64,000 nt of DNA from assembly GCA_002387845.1 (NCBI GenBank), contig DGLB01000034.1, forward strand, positions 152,421-216,420, written 5' to 3'. The notes beneath the pieces are model-generated. The model worked only from the letters and a program-made list of their open reading frames with translations. It was not told where the DNA came from and did not search any database. Every line of letters starts with the position of its first letter. Positions within the stretch are counted from its first letter, which is position 1. Positions 17,401 through 26,058 of this stretch are shown here, piece by piece. A program made the translations under genes and the position numbers. This DNA comes from Stenotrophomonas maltophilia. Its GTDB lineage: Bacteria; Pseudomonadota; Gammaproteobacteria; Xanthomonadales; Xanthomonadaceae.

Positions 17401-18792
17401 TTAGCTTGGCTGAAGCCTGTACCCGGGTGCCGCATGGCCGGGCCAAAGCTCATAGTCCACATCCGCGGTCTTCCTCCCACCGTTTCGCGGACTTTCAGGA
17501 ATACCAAGACCGCGCGCGGCGGCAATGCTCATTTCACCCACCAGTGTGGCTGGGCCGACGTCTGCTACCACGCATTCCACGCTTCTACCATTGAAGCTGA
17601 TGCGTGCCCGGCATCCAAGAACGATCCCTTCGACACCCTTGATGATCGAAGGCGGTACGACCAGGTACGGAACAGTCTCCGAGTCGACGTACGCAGCAGG
17701 ATCATCCTTGCTCCTTCCCTTATGGAAGTAGGCTGTCTTGGAGGCGATCACTCCCTCAGGGAACACGACGGGCTGCCCGTCACCGCCGACGATCACAACG
17801 TGCCTGGCCCACTCGTGCTTGCAGACTACGCGGCCGTTTCGGATCACCAGTCCCGCGTTCGCAAGGTAGTCGCTCCCGGTGTCGCTTTCATTGTAGGCAA
17901 CCCTGCCACCCCCTTGGCCATTCGCGCCGTCGGCGTCGATGTCTGCATCAGCCGTGAAGTGGACGCGTCCGTCGGCATCTTCCTTGATGACGCATTCGTA
18001 GTTGCCAACCCTGATCTTCGCGACGATTCTCGGGGATAACTGGGCGTCCAAACTGAACTCTACAGCCGGGGAGACTGCATCTGAGGCGCAGTCGTCCTGA
18101 GGCTCTGGCCCGCTTCCGTTGACAAGGTCCACCTCCTGCAGGAATGCGGTCATGACGTGTCCGTCAACGAATCCGTCCCCTTGCAGGTCGACGCGTGCCC
18201 ACTCACCATCGGGTCCATCGAACTCGCTTACTTCGACCAGATTTCCCGTGCCTACGGTAGAGAGCACGTCATACTCCGGGCCAGGGCCAGCACGTAGTCG
18301 AAGCCCGGGCCGGGCGGCCACCACATAGGTTCTGGGAATGCTCAGCTGGGTCGATCTCCACCCCGCTTCAGCTGCCTTTCGCAACCACTCCGGTGCGTTC
18401 GTGGAACTCCCTCCCGCGCCCCAGACGGCTTTTCCACCGTATCCCACGTGAATTGTGTCGGGCCCCATGTACCCAATACCTGCGCCAAAGCCTTGGGCGC
18501 CCAGTGCAGCGCAATGGGTAACGAACGCCTCGAACACCGGCAGGTCCGTTTGGTCTGTGAACTTCAGCGCACGTCCCTCATTCAGAAGCTGCAGGTCTGC
18601 TGCCCGGCCCAGATCATGCCGCGTGGATCCCGTGCGCTTGCTACAGGTTCCCTTCGCGCATTGACCACCTGAGACGACGCGAACCATATCTATGCCAAGC
18701 CCATTGCAGGCCTGCTGAAGGAGGTTCTTCAATCTTGTCTCAATGGGGAGGTCTCGTGTTTTACCTGCCGTGTCCTCGATTACTTCAGCCAT
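17401..18792 (-). CDS. M15-like peptidase + SH3 + GH75-like chitosanase protein, no signal peptide
   Basis: A 463-residue tri-domain protein. Residues about 10-130: M15-type D-Ala peptidase fold with the metal motif STRHDLGRAADLQ and the third ligand in DTIHVGYGG. Residues about 165-225: bacterial SH3 (GLRLRAGPGPEYDVLSTVGTG). Residues about 260-460: a GH75 (fungal-type chitosanase) like domain with FHKGRSKDDPAAYVD and CVVADVGP. AGGAG 8 nt before the ATG at 18792 fixes the start; the longer frame upstream adds unrelated residues. No signal peptide is present even though all domains act on cell walls, so it would need lysis or a dedicated secretion system to reach its substrate. Confidence 0.8.
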   Translation of the reverse strand: MAEVIEDTAGKTRDLPIETRLKNLLQQACNGLGIDMVRVVSGGQCAKGTCSKRTGSTRHDLGRAADLQLLNEGRALKFTDQTDLPVFEAFVTHCAALGAQGFGAGIGYMGPDTIHVGYGGKAVWGAGGSSTNAPEWLRKAAEAGWRSTQLSIPRTYVVAARPGLRLRAGPGPEYDVLSTVGTGNLVEVSEFDGPDGEWARVDLQGDGFVDGHVMTAFLQEVDLVNGSGPEPQDDCASDAVSPAVEFSLDAQLSPRIVAKIRVGNYECVIKEDADGRVHFTADADIDADGANGQGGGRVAYNESDTGSDYLANAGLVIRNGRVVCKHEWARHVVIVGGDGQPVVFPEGVIASKTAYFHKGRSKDDPAAYVDSETVPYLVVPPSIIKGVEGIVLGCRARISFNGRSVECVVADVGPATLVGEMSIAAARGLGIPESPRNGGRKTADVDYELWPGHAAPGYRLQPS

Positions 18793-18948
18793 GCCACGCA
18801 CTCCTGTGTTGACAGTTCTTCCATGAGAAAACGTCGTAGGGAAGCGTGGCCGGACAGCCAAAGTCTGTAACATTTCGCACGAAGTGGCCGGGCAGCCAAC
18901 AGGGGTATACTTCGGCCTCAATCATGATCCAGCTCGGATTACAGCCCT

Positions 18949-19701
18949 ATGCGTCTAACTGCAGCCGCCAGTTCGCTTGTCGTTCTACTGACCATGGCCT
19001 CCTCCGTCCCGGTCTCTGCGGCAGAAACTGATGTGTTCGGAATCAAACTAGGGGCACCCTTGGCGCTGCCCGTTTGCGAACTATCCTTGCCTGCTCCAGC
19101 TGCCCGCAGTAGCAGCAAAGGAGCTGGGAGCAGGGCGTTCAACAAGCTGATGGCCCCGCCGCCGGAGCCGCTGAAGGCCACCCCGCCGGCAACAGGGGTG
19201 TGCGTCGCGCCCGGCACGACAAACATGGCCGTGGGCAACACCGAGTTCGGGCCAGGCGAATACGGCTACCTGATCTTCGCCACGGAGCAGTTCCCGGCGT
19301 GGGTTGCGCCCATTGGCATGTCGATCGGCGCGGGCGCAGGCGACGCCTTTTCGCTGGAAGGTGCCGGCGGCCTGGTTCTGCTGCACGACGGGCGTGTGAT
19401 CGCCTTGCGCTTCAACACCACAGGGTTCGAGGCGCAGCCGCGTGTCATGGAGCTGCTCAAGCGGAAGTTCGGTTCGCCCACTTCACAGAAAGCCGTGGCT
19501 TGGAACAACGCTCTGGGCGGCAGCCGCGAGTCGGTTTCCGCGCAATGGCGCAAAGCAGATTTCTTTGCGGATTACTCTTCGGTCGTGCAAACGCAGGGCG
19601 TGCAGACACAAGGGCTGTCGGGCGGGATCGGATTCCTCAACATCGGCAATGACCAGGGGCAGAAAGTGCTGCAACCTGCCAGCAAAGAAGCGGAGTTCTA
19701 G
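18949..19701 (+). CDS. Secreted hypothetical protein
   Basis: A 250-residue protein with a clear Sec signal peptide (SSLVVLLTMASSVPVSAAET, cleavage near residue 25). The mature part is Ala/Gly/Pro rich with no domain I recognise. Contains two Cys (near 38 and 84) that could form a disulfide in the periplasm. Divergent from the M15/GH75 gene across 156 bp; followed by the TonB-C gene in the same direction. Confidence 0.7.
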   Translation: MRLTAAASSLVVLLTMASSVPVSAAETDVFGIKLGAPLALPVCELSLPAPAARSSSKGAGSRAFNKLMAPPPEPLKATPPATGVCVAPGTTNMAVGNTEFGPGEYGYLIFATEQFPAWVAPIGMSIGAGAGDAFSLEGAGGLVLLHDGRVIALRFNTTGFEAQPRVMELLKRKFGSPTSQKAVAWNNALGGSRESVSAQWRKADFFADYSSVVQTQGVQTQGLSGGIGFLNIGNDQGQKVLQPASKEAEF

Positions 19702-19804
19702 AGGGCTGACGGCGTTCTCGCGAAGCGGCATTTCATTGGCGCGATATGTTGCCAAGATCAGTATCATGTAGCGATGAATTGGCATTGAAACTCAGGGGGA
19801 GTTG

Positions 19805-20407
19805 ATGCGACTTAAGCATGTTGTTGCCTTTCTCGTTGCCGTTCCTTTGGCGGCCCATGGCCAGCAATCGGGCATTGCACCGGGTTCGGAACCGGAGCGT
19901 GTGCGCGACGTCATGGTGTTTGCGGGTACCGCGCACTATCCGCAGGAGCTGGCAGACAAAGGCGTTCAAGGTACTGCGGTTCTCTCGACCGAGGTTCGTG
20001 TCGACGGGACGTTCGGTCCTTCAGTCCTTGTCGAGTCATCGGGTTCGCCCGAACTTGATGCGACCGCGGTGGCCCTGGCAAGCACCCTGAAAGCCAACCG
20101 ACAGGAGGTTGCGAAGCCGGTTCTTCTGCCGATCGTTTTCTACAAGGATGGAATGAGCAACCTCCATTTGAAGACATGCGCAGAGTTCAACGCCGATCAG
20201 GCATATTTCGCAGCCACCTTTCCCTCCAGGCCGGTTGGAGACATGAACATCTTCAAGATGGCTACGGCCGCGGTAGTGGCCATCAACGGCATCAACATGT
20301 CCTCAATCGGTAAGCTGAATTCTGCTCCGCAGAAGACTGCGGAAGCCTGCGCAAAGCGACCGAAACGCTTGTTCCTGGAAGAGTTCTTGGCGAGCACTAA
20401 AAGTTGA
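19805..20407 (+). CDS. Secreted protein with TonB C-terminal-like domain
   Basis: A 200-residue protein with a short signal peptide (residues 5-20, cleavage near AHGQQ) and a TonB-C-like region at about 35-105 (YPQELADKGVQGTAVLSTEVRVDG...ELDATAVALA). It lacks the transmembrane anchor and Pro-rich spacer of true TonB, so it is not an energy transducer in the classical sense. AGGGGGAG precedes the ATG. Its stop TGA overlaps the next ATG by one base (TGATG), so the two are coupled. Confidence 0.75.
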   Translation: MRLKHVVAFLVAVPLAAHGQQSGIAPGSEPERVRDVMVFAGTAHYPQELADKGVQGTAVLSTEVRVDGTFGPSVLVESSGSPELDATAVALASTLKANRQEVAKPVLLPIVFYKDGMSNLHLKTCAEFNADQAYFAATFPSRPVGDMNIFKMATAAVVAINGINMSSIGKLNSAPQKTAEACAKRPKRLFLEEFLASTKS

Positions 20408-22293
20408 TGTTCACCCTGATGCCCCGTAGCCAGGGGCGGCGGAAGGACCTTGCACTGGGTACGTTTCTCGCCTTGCCGATGGCCCTGCCAGTTGCCCACG
20501 CATCCCAGCCCGTCACCTTCGTTCTTCAGGCCAGTGGCTTCGAATCTGGAATAGTGGCGGATGACCAGGGACGGCTGGTGCAGAATGCGCCGGGACGGGT
20601 CGAGCAACTCACCCCGGACCGGTGGGTGGCGGTAGACCACGACAACAACCAAAGCGCGTGGTTCGACGCGGACGGCCGCGTTTCCGTGAGGGGCCCGTAT
20701 ATCGAGATCCGCTCGCCGGCCTTCGTGAGGAATGTGGACGATCCTGACCAGAGCCCGTTGTTCGTTGCCTGGTCGCGGGCCGGCGTTGGTCTGCTGCGTG
20801 CCGATGGAAGTACCTTCATCGCATGGCAGCCGGGGCAGGGCAGGTGGACGAGGACCGCACATGCCCAACGCTACAGCTGGCGGTCAACTGAGGGTGAACG
20901 CATCTTCGACCAGCATGGAAAAGTGCGCCTTGCGCTGACAGCCAATGAACTCCGGGTCGCAGGTCCATTCCCGGGCCGCACCGAGTATCTGGTCTGCGAC
21001 CCCGCTACCACCGACCCCTGCGCGCTGCGCGACGAAACCGGTGGCGTGGTGTGGACGGCACCGGTCGGAGATCTTCAGCCATTGGCAACGGGCGGCTGGT
21101 TGGGCCGGCAGGGGAGTGCCTGGCGTCAGCTCGACGCGCTCGGCCAACCGACCGGTGATACGACTCGCGTCTATGTGGAGGGGCTCTTCTACGGCCTCAA
21201 GCTCACCTCGGCAGATGATGAAGCACCCGCCTGGCCACGCTGGATGGTCGAGTACCGTGTAGAACGCGAGGACGCCGAGGGCGCTTTCATTGATCCGAAC
21301 AGCGCTGTGGGCGGCCTGATGCATTCCGACGGACGCTTCTTTCCCGTACCGGGTGCCACGGCAGGCAAGGAGGTCTGTCCCGGCGTGTGGCGTTACGCGA
21401 TGCCCGGCGAAGCTCAACTGGGCGACGACAAAGGGAAGCTGATGGGGCCGTTCCCAGCGTTCTCATGGAATGCGGTGGACGCGCACCCGGAGCTTCGGTT
21501 GGCGGTGTATGAGAATGGCCAGCAGGCGCTGGTGGATTGCAGCGGGCGACAAGCCATCGACGCCCCGGCACTGGACCGCATCACCTCGGTGCCCAGCGGC
21601 ATGATCGGCACGCTGGCGGGCGAACCGGAGCCGCGCCTGTGGCTGGACGCTGACCTGCAGCTGCATCTACTGCCCAAGGGCAGCGTCATCGAGGAGTCCA
21701 GCCATGATGGTGCCCTGGTTCTTGTGACAACGGGTAGCGGGCTTCGTTTGTACAACCTGAAGCAAGGACGCTTCGTCGGCGCCGTGATGCAATCCGCCGA
21801 ACTGCTGCAGACCGGCGCGAGGTTTCTGCGAGACGGCTACTACGGATTCGTAGACGCGGAGGGGAATGAGCGCTTGCCTCCCCGCTACAACGGCATCAAC
21901 TCCTGGGGAGAAGACCGTCTATGGACCTGGCGTTATCTGGAAGACGGCGGTTCGAACCAGATCCAGGCGTCCCTGCATCGCCTGGATGGGTCGGTGATCA
22001 AGAAATGGAACGGTGCCACCGCGAGCGACAGCCCAATACTGCGCGATCTTCCAGACCAGGGGCCCGTCACGCACTTGATCGGCCCCACCCTCGACACCGC
22101 GCAGGGCCGGTATTTCGGCCAGCAGTGGGTCGACCGCGAAGGCCGCACACTGTTTCTGGCCATGCATTGCCAGCGTGAGGTGAGGGAGGACGAGGGTGGG
22201 GTGATCGAGGCGTCGAGCGGAGAAGTGAGGCGGCACGGAAAGCACTGTGAGATTCCGGATGACGTGCGGGCTGCAATGGGTGCGGCGCGGTAG
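20407..22293 (+). CDS. Secreted WG-repeat-like protein
   Basis: A 628-residue protein with a signal peptide (residues about 15-35, cleavage near AHAS) followed by repeating short beta segments of the WG/KWG type; the clearest unit is GYYGFVDAEGNERLPPRYNGI near residue 490. Such repeats usually form a beta-propeller-like scaffold for binding. No catalytic motif. Translationally coupled to the TonB-C-like gene by a TGATG overlap. ATG at 20407 preferred to the TTG one codon earlier. Confidence 0.65.
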   Translation: MFTLMPRSQGRRKDLALGTFLALPMALPVAHASQPVTFVLQASGFESGIVADDQGRLVQNAPGRVEQLTPDRWVAVDHDNNQSAWFDADGRVSVRGPYIEIRSPAFVRNVDDPDQSPLFVAWSRAGVGLLRADGSTFIAWQPGQGRWTRTAHAQRYSWRSTEGERIFDQHGKVRLALTANELRVAGPFPGRTEYLVCDPATTDPCALRDETGGVVWTAPVGDLQPLATGGWLGRQGSAWRQLDALGQPTGDTTRVYVEGLFYGLKLTSADDEAPAWPRWMVEYRVEREDAEGAFIDPNSAVGGLMHSDGRFFPVPGATAGKEVCPGVWRYAMPGEAQLGDDKGKLMGPFPAFSWNAVDAHPELRLAVYENGQQALVDCSGRQAIDAPALDRITSVPSGMIGTLAGEPEPRLWLDADLQLHLLPKGSVIEESSHDGALVLVTTGSGLRLYNLKQGRFVGAVMQSAELLQTGARFLRDGYYGFVDAEGNERLPPRYNGINSWGEDRLWTWRYLEDGGSNQIQASLHRLDGSVIKKWNGATASDSPILRDLPDQGPVTHLIGPTLDTAQGRYFGQQWVDREGRTLFLAMHCQREVREDEGGVIEASSGEVRRHGKHCEIPDDVRAAMGAAR

Positions 22294-22327
22294 AGCGCGC
22301 GTCTTCGCCGTGCGGCGCGCATACCCC

Positions 22328-23077
22328 TCATCTCCACGGGTCGTTGTTCACTTCCACGAACAGGGTGGGCAGGGTCAGCAATGGATCGCCGATCTTCCCG
22401 ATCTGAATGTCCAGATTGGCGGGCAGGGCGTTGCCCGCGTCCTGCAACAGCCGTTCGCAACGCTGCTGAAAGTTGGCGTCCAGTCGGCTGCGCGGCTGCA
22501 GGTAGCAGGAAAAGCGGGGCTGGTCGCGCCACGCCGGGGGCACTACCGTGTACTCGGTGGTGCCCAGTGCGAACAACGGGGCGTACGGCTGGTCGGGCAG
22601 GGGCACTGTGACCTGCTGGGCGTCCATGGATTTCTGGCCAGGAATATCGATGGCCCATGCCTCGAGACGATGGCGGCCGGGCACGGGGCCGACGTTGCCG
22701 TTAAGCGCGCCTTTGAGCAGAGTCAGCGCGCCGTCCACGTCGAGCCCGTGGCGCTGCAGATCGCCGGTGTTGAGCATCAGCCACAACTGGACGGGCCCTT
22801 CCACCGGCCCGGCGGCGTGCGCGATGTCGGCAGGGGCAAGCAGGGGCAGCACCTGGGTGCTCACCATCGACGCCAATTCCGTGGCATCGCGTTCCCGGCT
22901 GGTCACGGTGAGGAACAGTTCGGGGGTGATCTGCGGCCCCAACGGCAGGAGGCTGGGCGCGATGGGGGTAGCGGGTGCCACAGCGGGAACTACCGAGCAT
23001 CCCAGCGGCAAAAGTGCTGTACCGGCGAGTGCCGCCTGCAGCAGTCTTCTTCGCTGCATCGAAGGGTTATCGTCCAT
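22328..23077 (-). CDS. Putative lipoprotein of unknown function
   Basis: A 249-residue protein starting with a twin-Arg-like and hydrophobic leader and lipobox (RRRLLQAALAGTALLPLGC, Cys26 counted from 23077). The rest is a Pro/Leu-rich globular domain with no family I can name. Start chosen at the ATG just upstream of the leader; the frame extends upstream but without a plausible N-terminus. A second ATG at 23059 is possible. Convergent with the WG-repeat gene. Confidence 0.65.
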   Translation of the reverse strand: MDDNPSMQRRRLLQAALAGTALLPLGCSVVPAVAPATPIAPSLLPLGPQITPELFLTVTSRERDATELASMVSTQVLPLLAPADIAHAAGPVEGPVQLWLMLNTGDLQRHGLDVDGALTLLKGALNGNVGPVPGRHRLEAWAIDIPGQKSMDAQQVTVPLPDQPYAPLFALGTTEYTVVPPAWRDQPRFSCYLQPRSRLDANFQQRCERLLQDAGNALPANLDIQIGKIGDPLLTLPTLFVEVNNDPWR

Positions 23078-23147
23078 ACGCAAGTGTAGCGTCCCGAGGC
23101 AGCAAGACGCCCGTGCGGTTATGGTGCAGATAGTGCAAGTGCCACGA

Positions 23148-23981
23148 TCAGGCGATCTGCGCCGTTCCACGGCAACGCGGGAACTGACTGCAGCCTTGGA
23201 ACTGCTCGCCAGTTCGGCGGTTGGTTCTTGGGACCAGCGGGCTTCCACACTGCGGGCATTCCACCGCCGGTAGTTTCGCCGCCCTGGTGGGCCGCAGTGT
23301 TGGCTCCGTGCGCGACAGGGGTGACTGAGGCCTTGCTGCCGGGCCTTGCGTCGCACGGATCATGGCGAGCAACTCTTCTCCGCTGATCAGATGGATCGAC
23401 TTTCCTGCTGCGAATGCCTGGGCGTCGCGAGTGAATGCTCCCGTACAAACAATCTTCACTTCTTCGGCGCCGTGGTGCGCCAGCACACCTGCCATTTCAC
23501 GCACCACGCTGACGCCAATCTGACGGCGCTTCCATTGCTTGCACTGCACAAGCACCTTCCGGCCGTGCTTGCGCAGGATCAGATCGATGCCGCCATCTGG
23601 GCCGCCCAATCCGGTTTCTTCCACCGCGTACCCCTGGCGACGGAAGGCCTCACCTACCAGCAGCTCGAACTCGTGCCAGCTGCCGGAAACCAGGTTGTCC
23701 AAAGTTCTGCAGGTATCCAGAAGCCTCCGGCGGCGACGTGCGCCGAGGTGGGAGACAAGGGCGGCGATCCAGCAAAGCGCCAGAACCAGCCAGGCGAGAG
23801 GAGCGAGCAGGGGGCCCAGGCTGGTGCCCAGCCCCTGCGCCAATGCTCCGCCGTGACTGGAGAACCACCATGCGGGCAGGTATCGGATTGCAAAGAAACC
23901 GAGCACGCCGGCGATGATGCCGACGGGCCATGGCAGGCCGGCCAGCGCCGCGAATCCGTCCGTGTTTCGTCTGCGCGCCAT
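23148..23981 (-). CDS. Membrane-anchored Mrr-like restriction endonuclease with zinc ribbon
   Basis: A 277-residue protein: two N-terminal transmembrane helices (about 18-36 and 60-80), an Mrr-type PD-(D/E)xK nuclease domain (about 95-210) with Asp133 in GGIDLIL and the QCK motif at 146-148, and a C-terminal topoisomerase-type zinc ribbon (CPQCGSPLVPR...C...C near 240-275). This architecture occurs in many proteobacteria; whether it restricts foreign DNA or acts in DNA repair is not known. Transcribed alone on the minus strand. Confidence 0.85.
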   Translation of the reverse strand: MARRRNTDGFAALAGLPWPVGIIAGVLGFFAIRYLPAWWFSSHGGALAQGLGTSLGPLLAPLAWLVLALCWIAALVSHLGARRRRRLLDTCRTLDNLVSGSWHEFELLVGEAFRRQGYAVEETGLGGPDGGIDLILRKHGRKVLVQCKQWKRRQIGVSVVREMAGVLAHHGAEEVKIVCTGAFTRDAQAFAAGKSIHLISGEELLAMIRATQGPAARPQSPLSRTEPTLRPTRAAKLPAVECPQCGSPLVPRTNRRTGEQFQGCSQFPRCRGTAQIA

Positions 23982-24030
23982 GCGAGATCCTCCGCTCGGG
24001 AGGCCAAGATAACGAAAGGTGGAAGTGCTG

Positions 24031-24315
24031 TCAGCAGCTCACGTGAGCCACCACTACGTCACCATGCAGGTACGGCTCAAGTGCCTCCATGAACCGCGCA
24101 TGGTCATTGCTCGGCTCGAAGCCCTCGACGTGCGCGGCCAGATCGCGCCACGTCACCTCCAGCAGATACAGGCTCTGATCGTCGAGCGTGGGCACCAACC
24201 GGTGCCCAAGATAACCGTCAGCACGCAGCAGCAGAGGGGCTGCCTCCTTGAAGGCAGCCTCGAACGCCATTTCGCTACCCGGCTGCAGGCGGAGCAGGGC
24301 AAGTTCGGTAATCAC
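24031..24315 (-). CDS. ABM-domain (antibiotic biosynthesis monooxygenase-like) protein
   Basis: A 94-residue dimeric alpha/beta-barrel protein of the ABM/DUF4188-like ferredoxin fold: ITELALLRLQPG, YLLEVTWRDLAAH and the C-terminal HARFMEALEPYL helix. ABM proteins are small cofactorless or heme-using oxygenases, but the function here is unassigned. The ATG overlaps the stop of the upstream dehydrogenase gene in an ATGA, so both are one operon. Confidence 0.75.
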   Translation of the reverse strand: MITELALLRLQPGSEMAFEAAFKEAAPLLLRADGYLGHRLVPTLDDQSLYLLEVTWRDLAAHVEGFEPSNDHARFMEALEPYLHGDVVVAHVSC

Positions 24316-25295
24316 GCACCACCCGCCACATCAATCGCCACCTTACCGCGCAGCCCATGCTGGGTGCCGTTCTCCAGCAGGTGATGGGCATCGCCCATTC
24401 GCGCCAGCGGCAGCACCGCGCCAATCACCGGCTTCACCTGACCGCGCTCCACCAGCCTCGTCAGCGCATCCAGCTTGCCCCGATTCTGGCGGGTGAACAC
24501 GAAATGGTAGGCCGCGTTCTTGCCCCAGGCCTCAACCAGGTTCTGCGGCGTGGCGATGTCCACCAGGCTGACCACGCGGCCGCCGTCGGCCAGTGCGAGC
24601 GGACTACGGGAGAGGGTGTCGCCGCCGATGGTGTCGAACACCACATTGGCCCCTTCGCCCCGGGTGATCTCGGCCACCGCATCCACGTAATCCGTGGTGG
24701 TGAAGTCGATGGCTTCGTCGGCACCCAGCTCGCGAACGAAGGCATGGTCCTGCGTCCGGGCGGTGGTAAGCACACGTGCGCCCATCGCTTTGGCCACCTG
24801 GATGGCCAGCGTCCCGACGCCGCCGGCACCGCCGTGGATCAACACCGTTTCGCCAGCTGCCAGCTGGGCGCGGGTGGAGAACGCTTCCCACACGGTACCG
24901 CCCGCCAGGGTCAGGCTGGCCGCTTCGAGGTGGCTCAGGTTCTCGGGCTTGCGGCCCACCAGCTCCACATCGGCCACGTGCTGCTCGGCGTAGGAACCCC
25001 AGCCGCCGAAGATCTTCGGGGTGTAGTACACGGCATCGCCGACGGCGAATTCAGTGACGTCCGAGCCGATCTCCTCGATGACCCCGGAAATGTCGTGGCC
25101 GATGATGGCGGGCAGGGGAACGTAGGCGGTGTAGTCGCCCCGGCGGATCTGGTAGTCCAACGGGTTCACCGCGGTGGCATGCACGCGCACCCGCACCTGG
25201 CGCGCCCCCACGTCGGGCACGGCCACATCCCGCAGTTCAAATGCATCGCTGCCGCCGAAGCGGGTCAGCACCATGGCTTTCATTGTGTTGCTCAT
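24312..25295 (-). CDS. Zinc-free MDR-family NADP(H) dehydrogenase/quinone oxidoreductase
   Basis: A 327-residue medium-chain dehydrogenase: N-terminal GroES-like domain (NPLDYQIRRGDY, IIGHDISGVIEE) and a Rossmann domain with the cofactor motif HGGAGGVGTLAIQ near residue 150. The catalytic zinc Cys of alcohol dehydrogenases is absent, pointing to the quinone oxidoreductase or enoyl reductase branch. ATG at 25295 chosen because AAGGA lies 9 nt upstream. Divergent from a TetR gene with a 17-bp palindrome between them, so TetR probably controls it. Confidence 0.85.
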   Translation of the reverse strand: MSNTMKAMVLTRFGGSDAFELRDVAVPDVGARQVRVRVHATAVNPLDYQIRRGDYTAYVPLPAIIGHDISGVIEEIGSDVTEFAVGDAVYYTPKIFGGWGSYAEQHVADVELVGRKPENLSHLEAASLTLAGGTVWEAFSTRAQLAAGETVLIHGGAGGVGTLAIQVAKAMGARVLTTARTQDHAFVRELGADEAIDFTTTDYVDAVAEITRGEGANVVFDTIGGDTLSRSPLALADGGRVVSLVDIATPQNLVEAWGKNAAYHFVFTRQNRGKLDALTRLVERGQVKPVIGAVLPLARMGDAHHLLENGTQHGLRGKVAIDVAGGA

Positions 25296-25393
25296 GAGGG
25301 GGAGTCCTTGTGTGTACCGAGCCACGTGTGTGGCGGTGCGACATGCTCCCCTTGGCAGGCGGTGGCCGGTAGCCAGCCACGGGTGGAATCACT

Positions 25394-25410
25394 TTCAACG
25401 ATTCGTTGAA
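25394..25410. promoter_or_regulatory. 17-bp perfect palindrome, candidate TetR operator
   Basis: TTCAACGATTCGTTGAA: two 8-bp arms with a single central T. It lies in the 188-bp space between the divergent dehydrogenase and tetR genes, 99 nt upstream of the dehydrogenase start and 16 bp upstream of the proposed tetR -35 box. Size and symmetry suit a TetR-family dimer. Confidence 0.6.
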
Positions 25411-25425
25411 GCTGCCCGGATCGGC

Positions 25426-25453
25426 TTTACAACCTCAGCCCGGCATTTATAAT
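25426..25453 (+). promoter_or_regulatory. Sigma-70 promoter of the tetR gene
   Basis: TTTACA (25426-25431, 5 of 6 to consensus), 16-bp spacer, TATAAT (25448-25453, 6 of 6). It sits 31 nt before the TetR ATG and gives a short leader. Confidence 0.6.
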
Positions 25454-25483
25454 CGACCGGATGGTTAAATATGGAGTCCAGTC

Positions 25484-26032
25484 ATGGGCCGCCCCAAAAG
25501 CATTGATCCGCAGCAGGTGCTGGACGCCGCAGAGCGCGTGGTGGCGCAGGTAGGCGCGGCACGCCTGACCCTCGACGCTGTCGCTGCCGAGGCCCAGGTG
25601 AGCAAGGCTTCGGTGGTGTACGACTTCCAGTCCAAGGCCGGTCTCATCCAGGCGGTAGTGGAGCGCGCGGTCGCCCGCGACAACGCCTTCAACCGCGAGG
25701 CGGCGCAGGGGTTTGAGCAGGATGCGCTGTTGCGCGGGCGCATTGCCGCAGCGGCCCAGCCGTTCCCTGAGGCCTTCCAGCCGGTGGCCTTGGCGCTGTG
25801 CGCCGCCATGGCGCAGGACCCTCAACTACGCGCGCCCATCCAGCACAACCAGGCCGAAATTCTGGCCGAGATCAAGCAGCAGGCGCGTCACCCGCGCAGC
25901 GCGTTGCTGGCCTACCTGGCGCTTGAAGGCCTGAAGCTGCTGGAGTCACTGGACTACGTCCAGTGGCCAGCCGCCCAGCGCAAGCAACTGCTGAAAGACA
26001 TCGCCGCGTTGGTCGACACACCGCCACGCTGA
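25484..26032 (+). CDS. TetR/AcrR-family transcriptional regulator
   Basis: A 182-residue repressor. The N-terminal helix-turn-helix (residues about 8-52: LDAAERVVAQVGAARLTLDAVAAEAQVSKASVVYDF) has the TetR recognition helix; the C-terminal ligand domain is Ala/Gln rich and resembles the TetR_C_37-type. It is divergent from the MDR dehydrogenase and directly upstream of a co-directional epimerase (26 bp gap), so both are likely targets. Ligand unknown. Confidence 0.88.
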   Translation: MGRPKSIDPQQVLDAAERVVAQVGAARLTLDAVAAEAQVSKASVVYDFQSKAGLIQAVVERAVARDNAFNREAAQGFEQDALLRGRIAAAAQPFPEAFQPVALALCAAMAQDPQLRAPIQHNQAEILAEIKQQARHPRSALLAYLALEGLKLLESLDYVQWPAAQRKQLLKDIAALVDTPPR

Positions 26033-26058
26033 CCCCACTCCCTCCCGAGGTACCCCCG

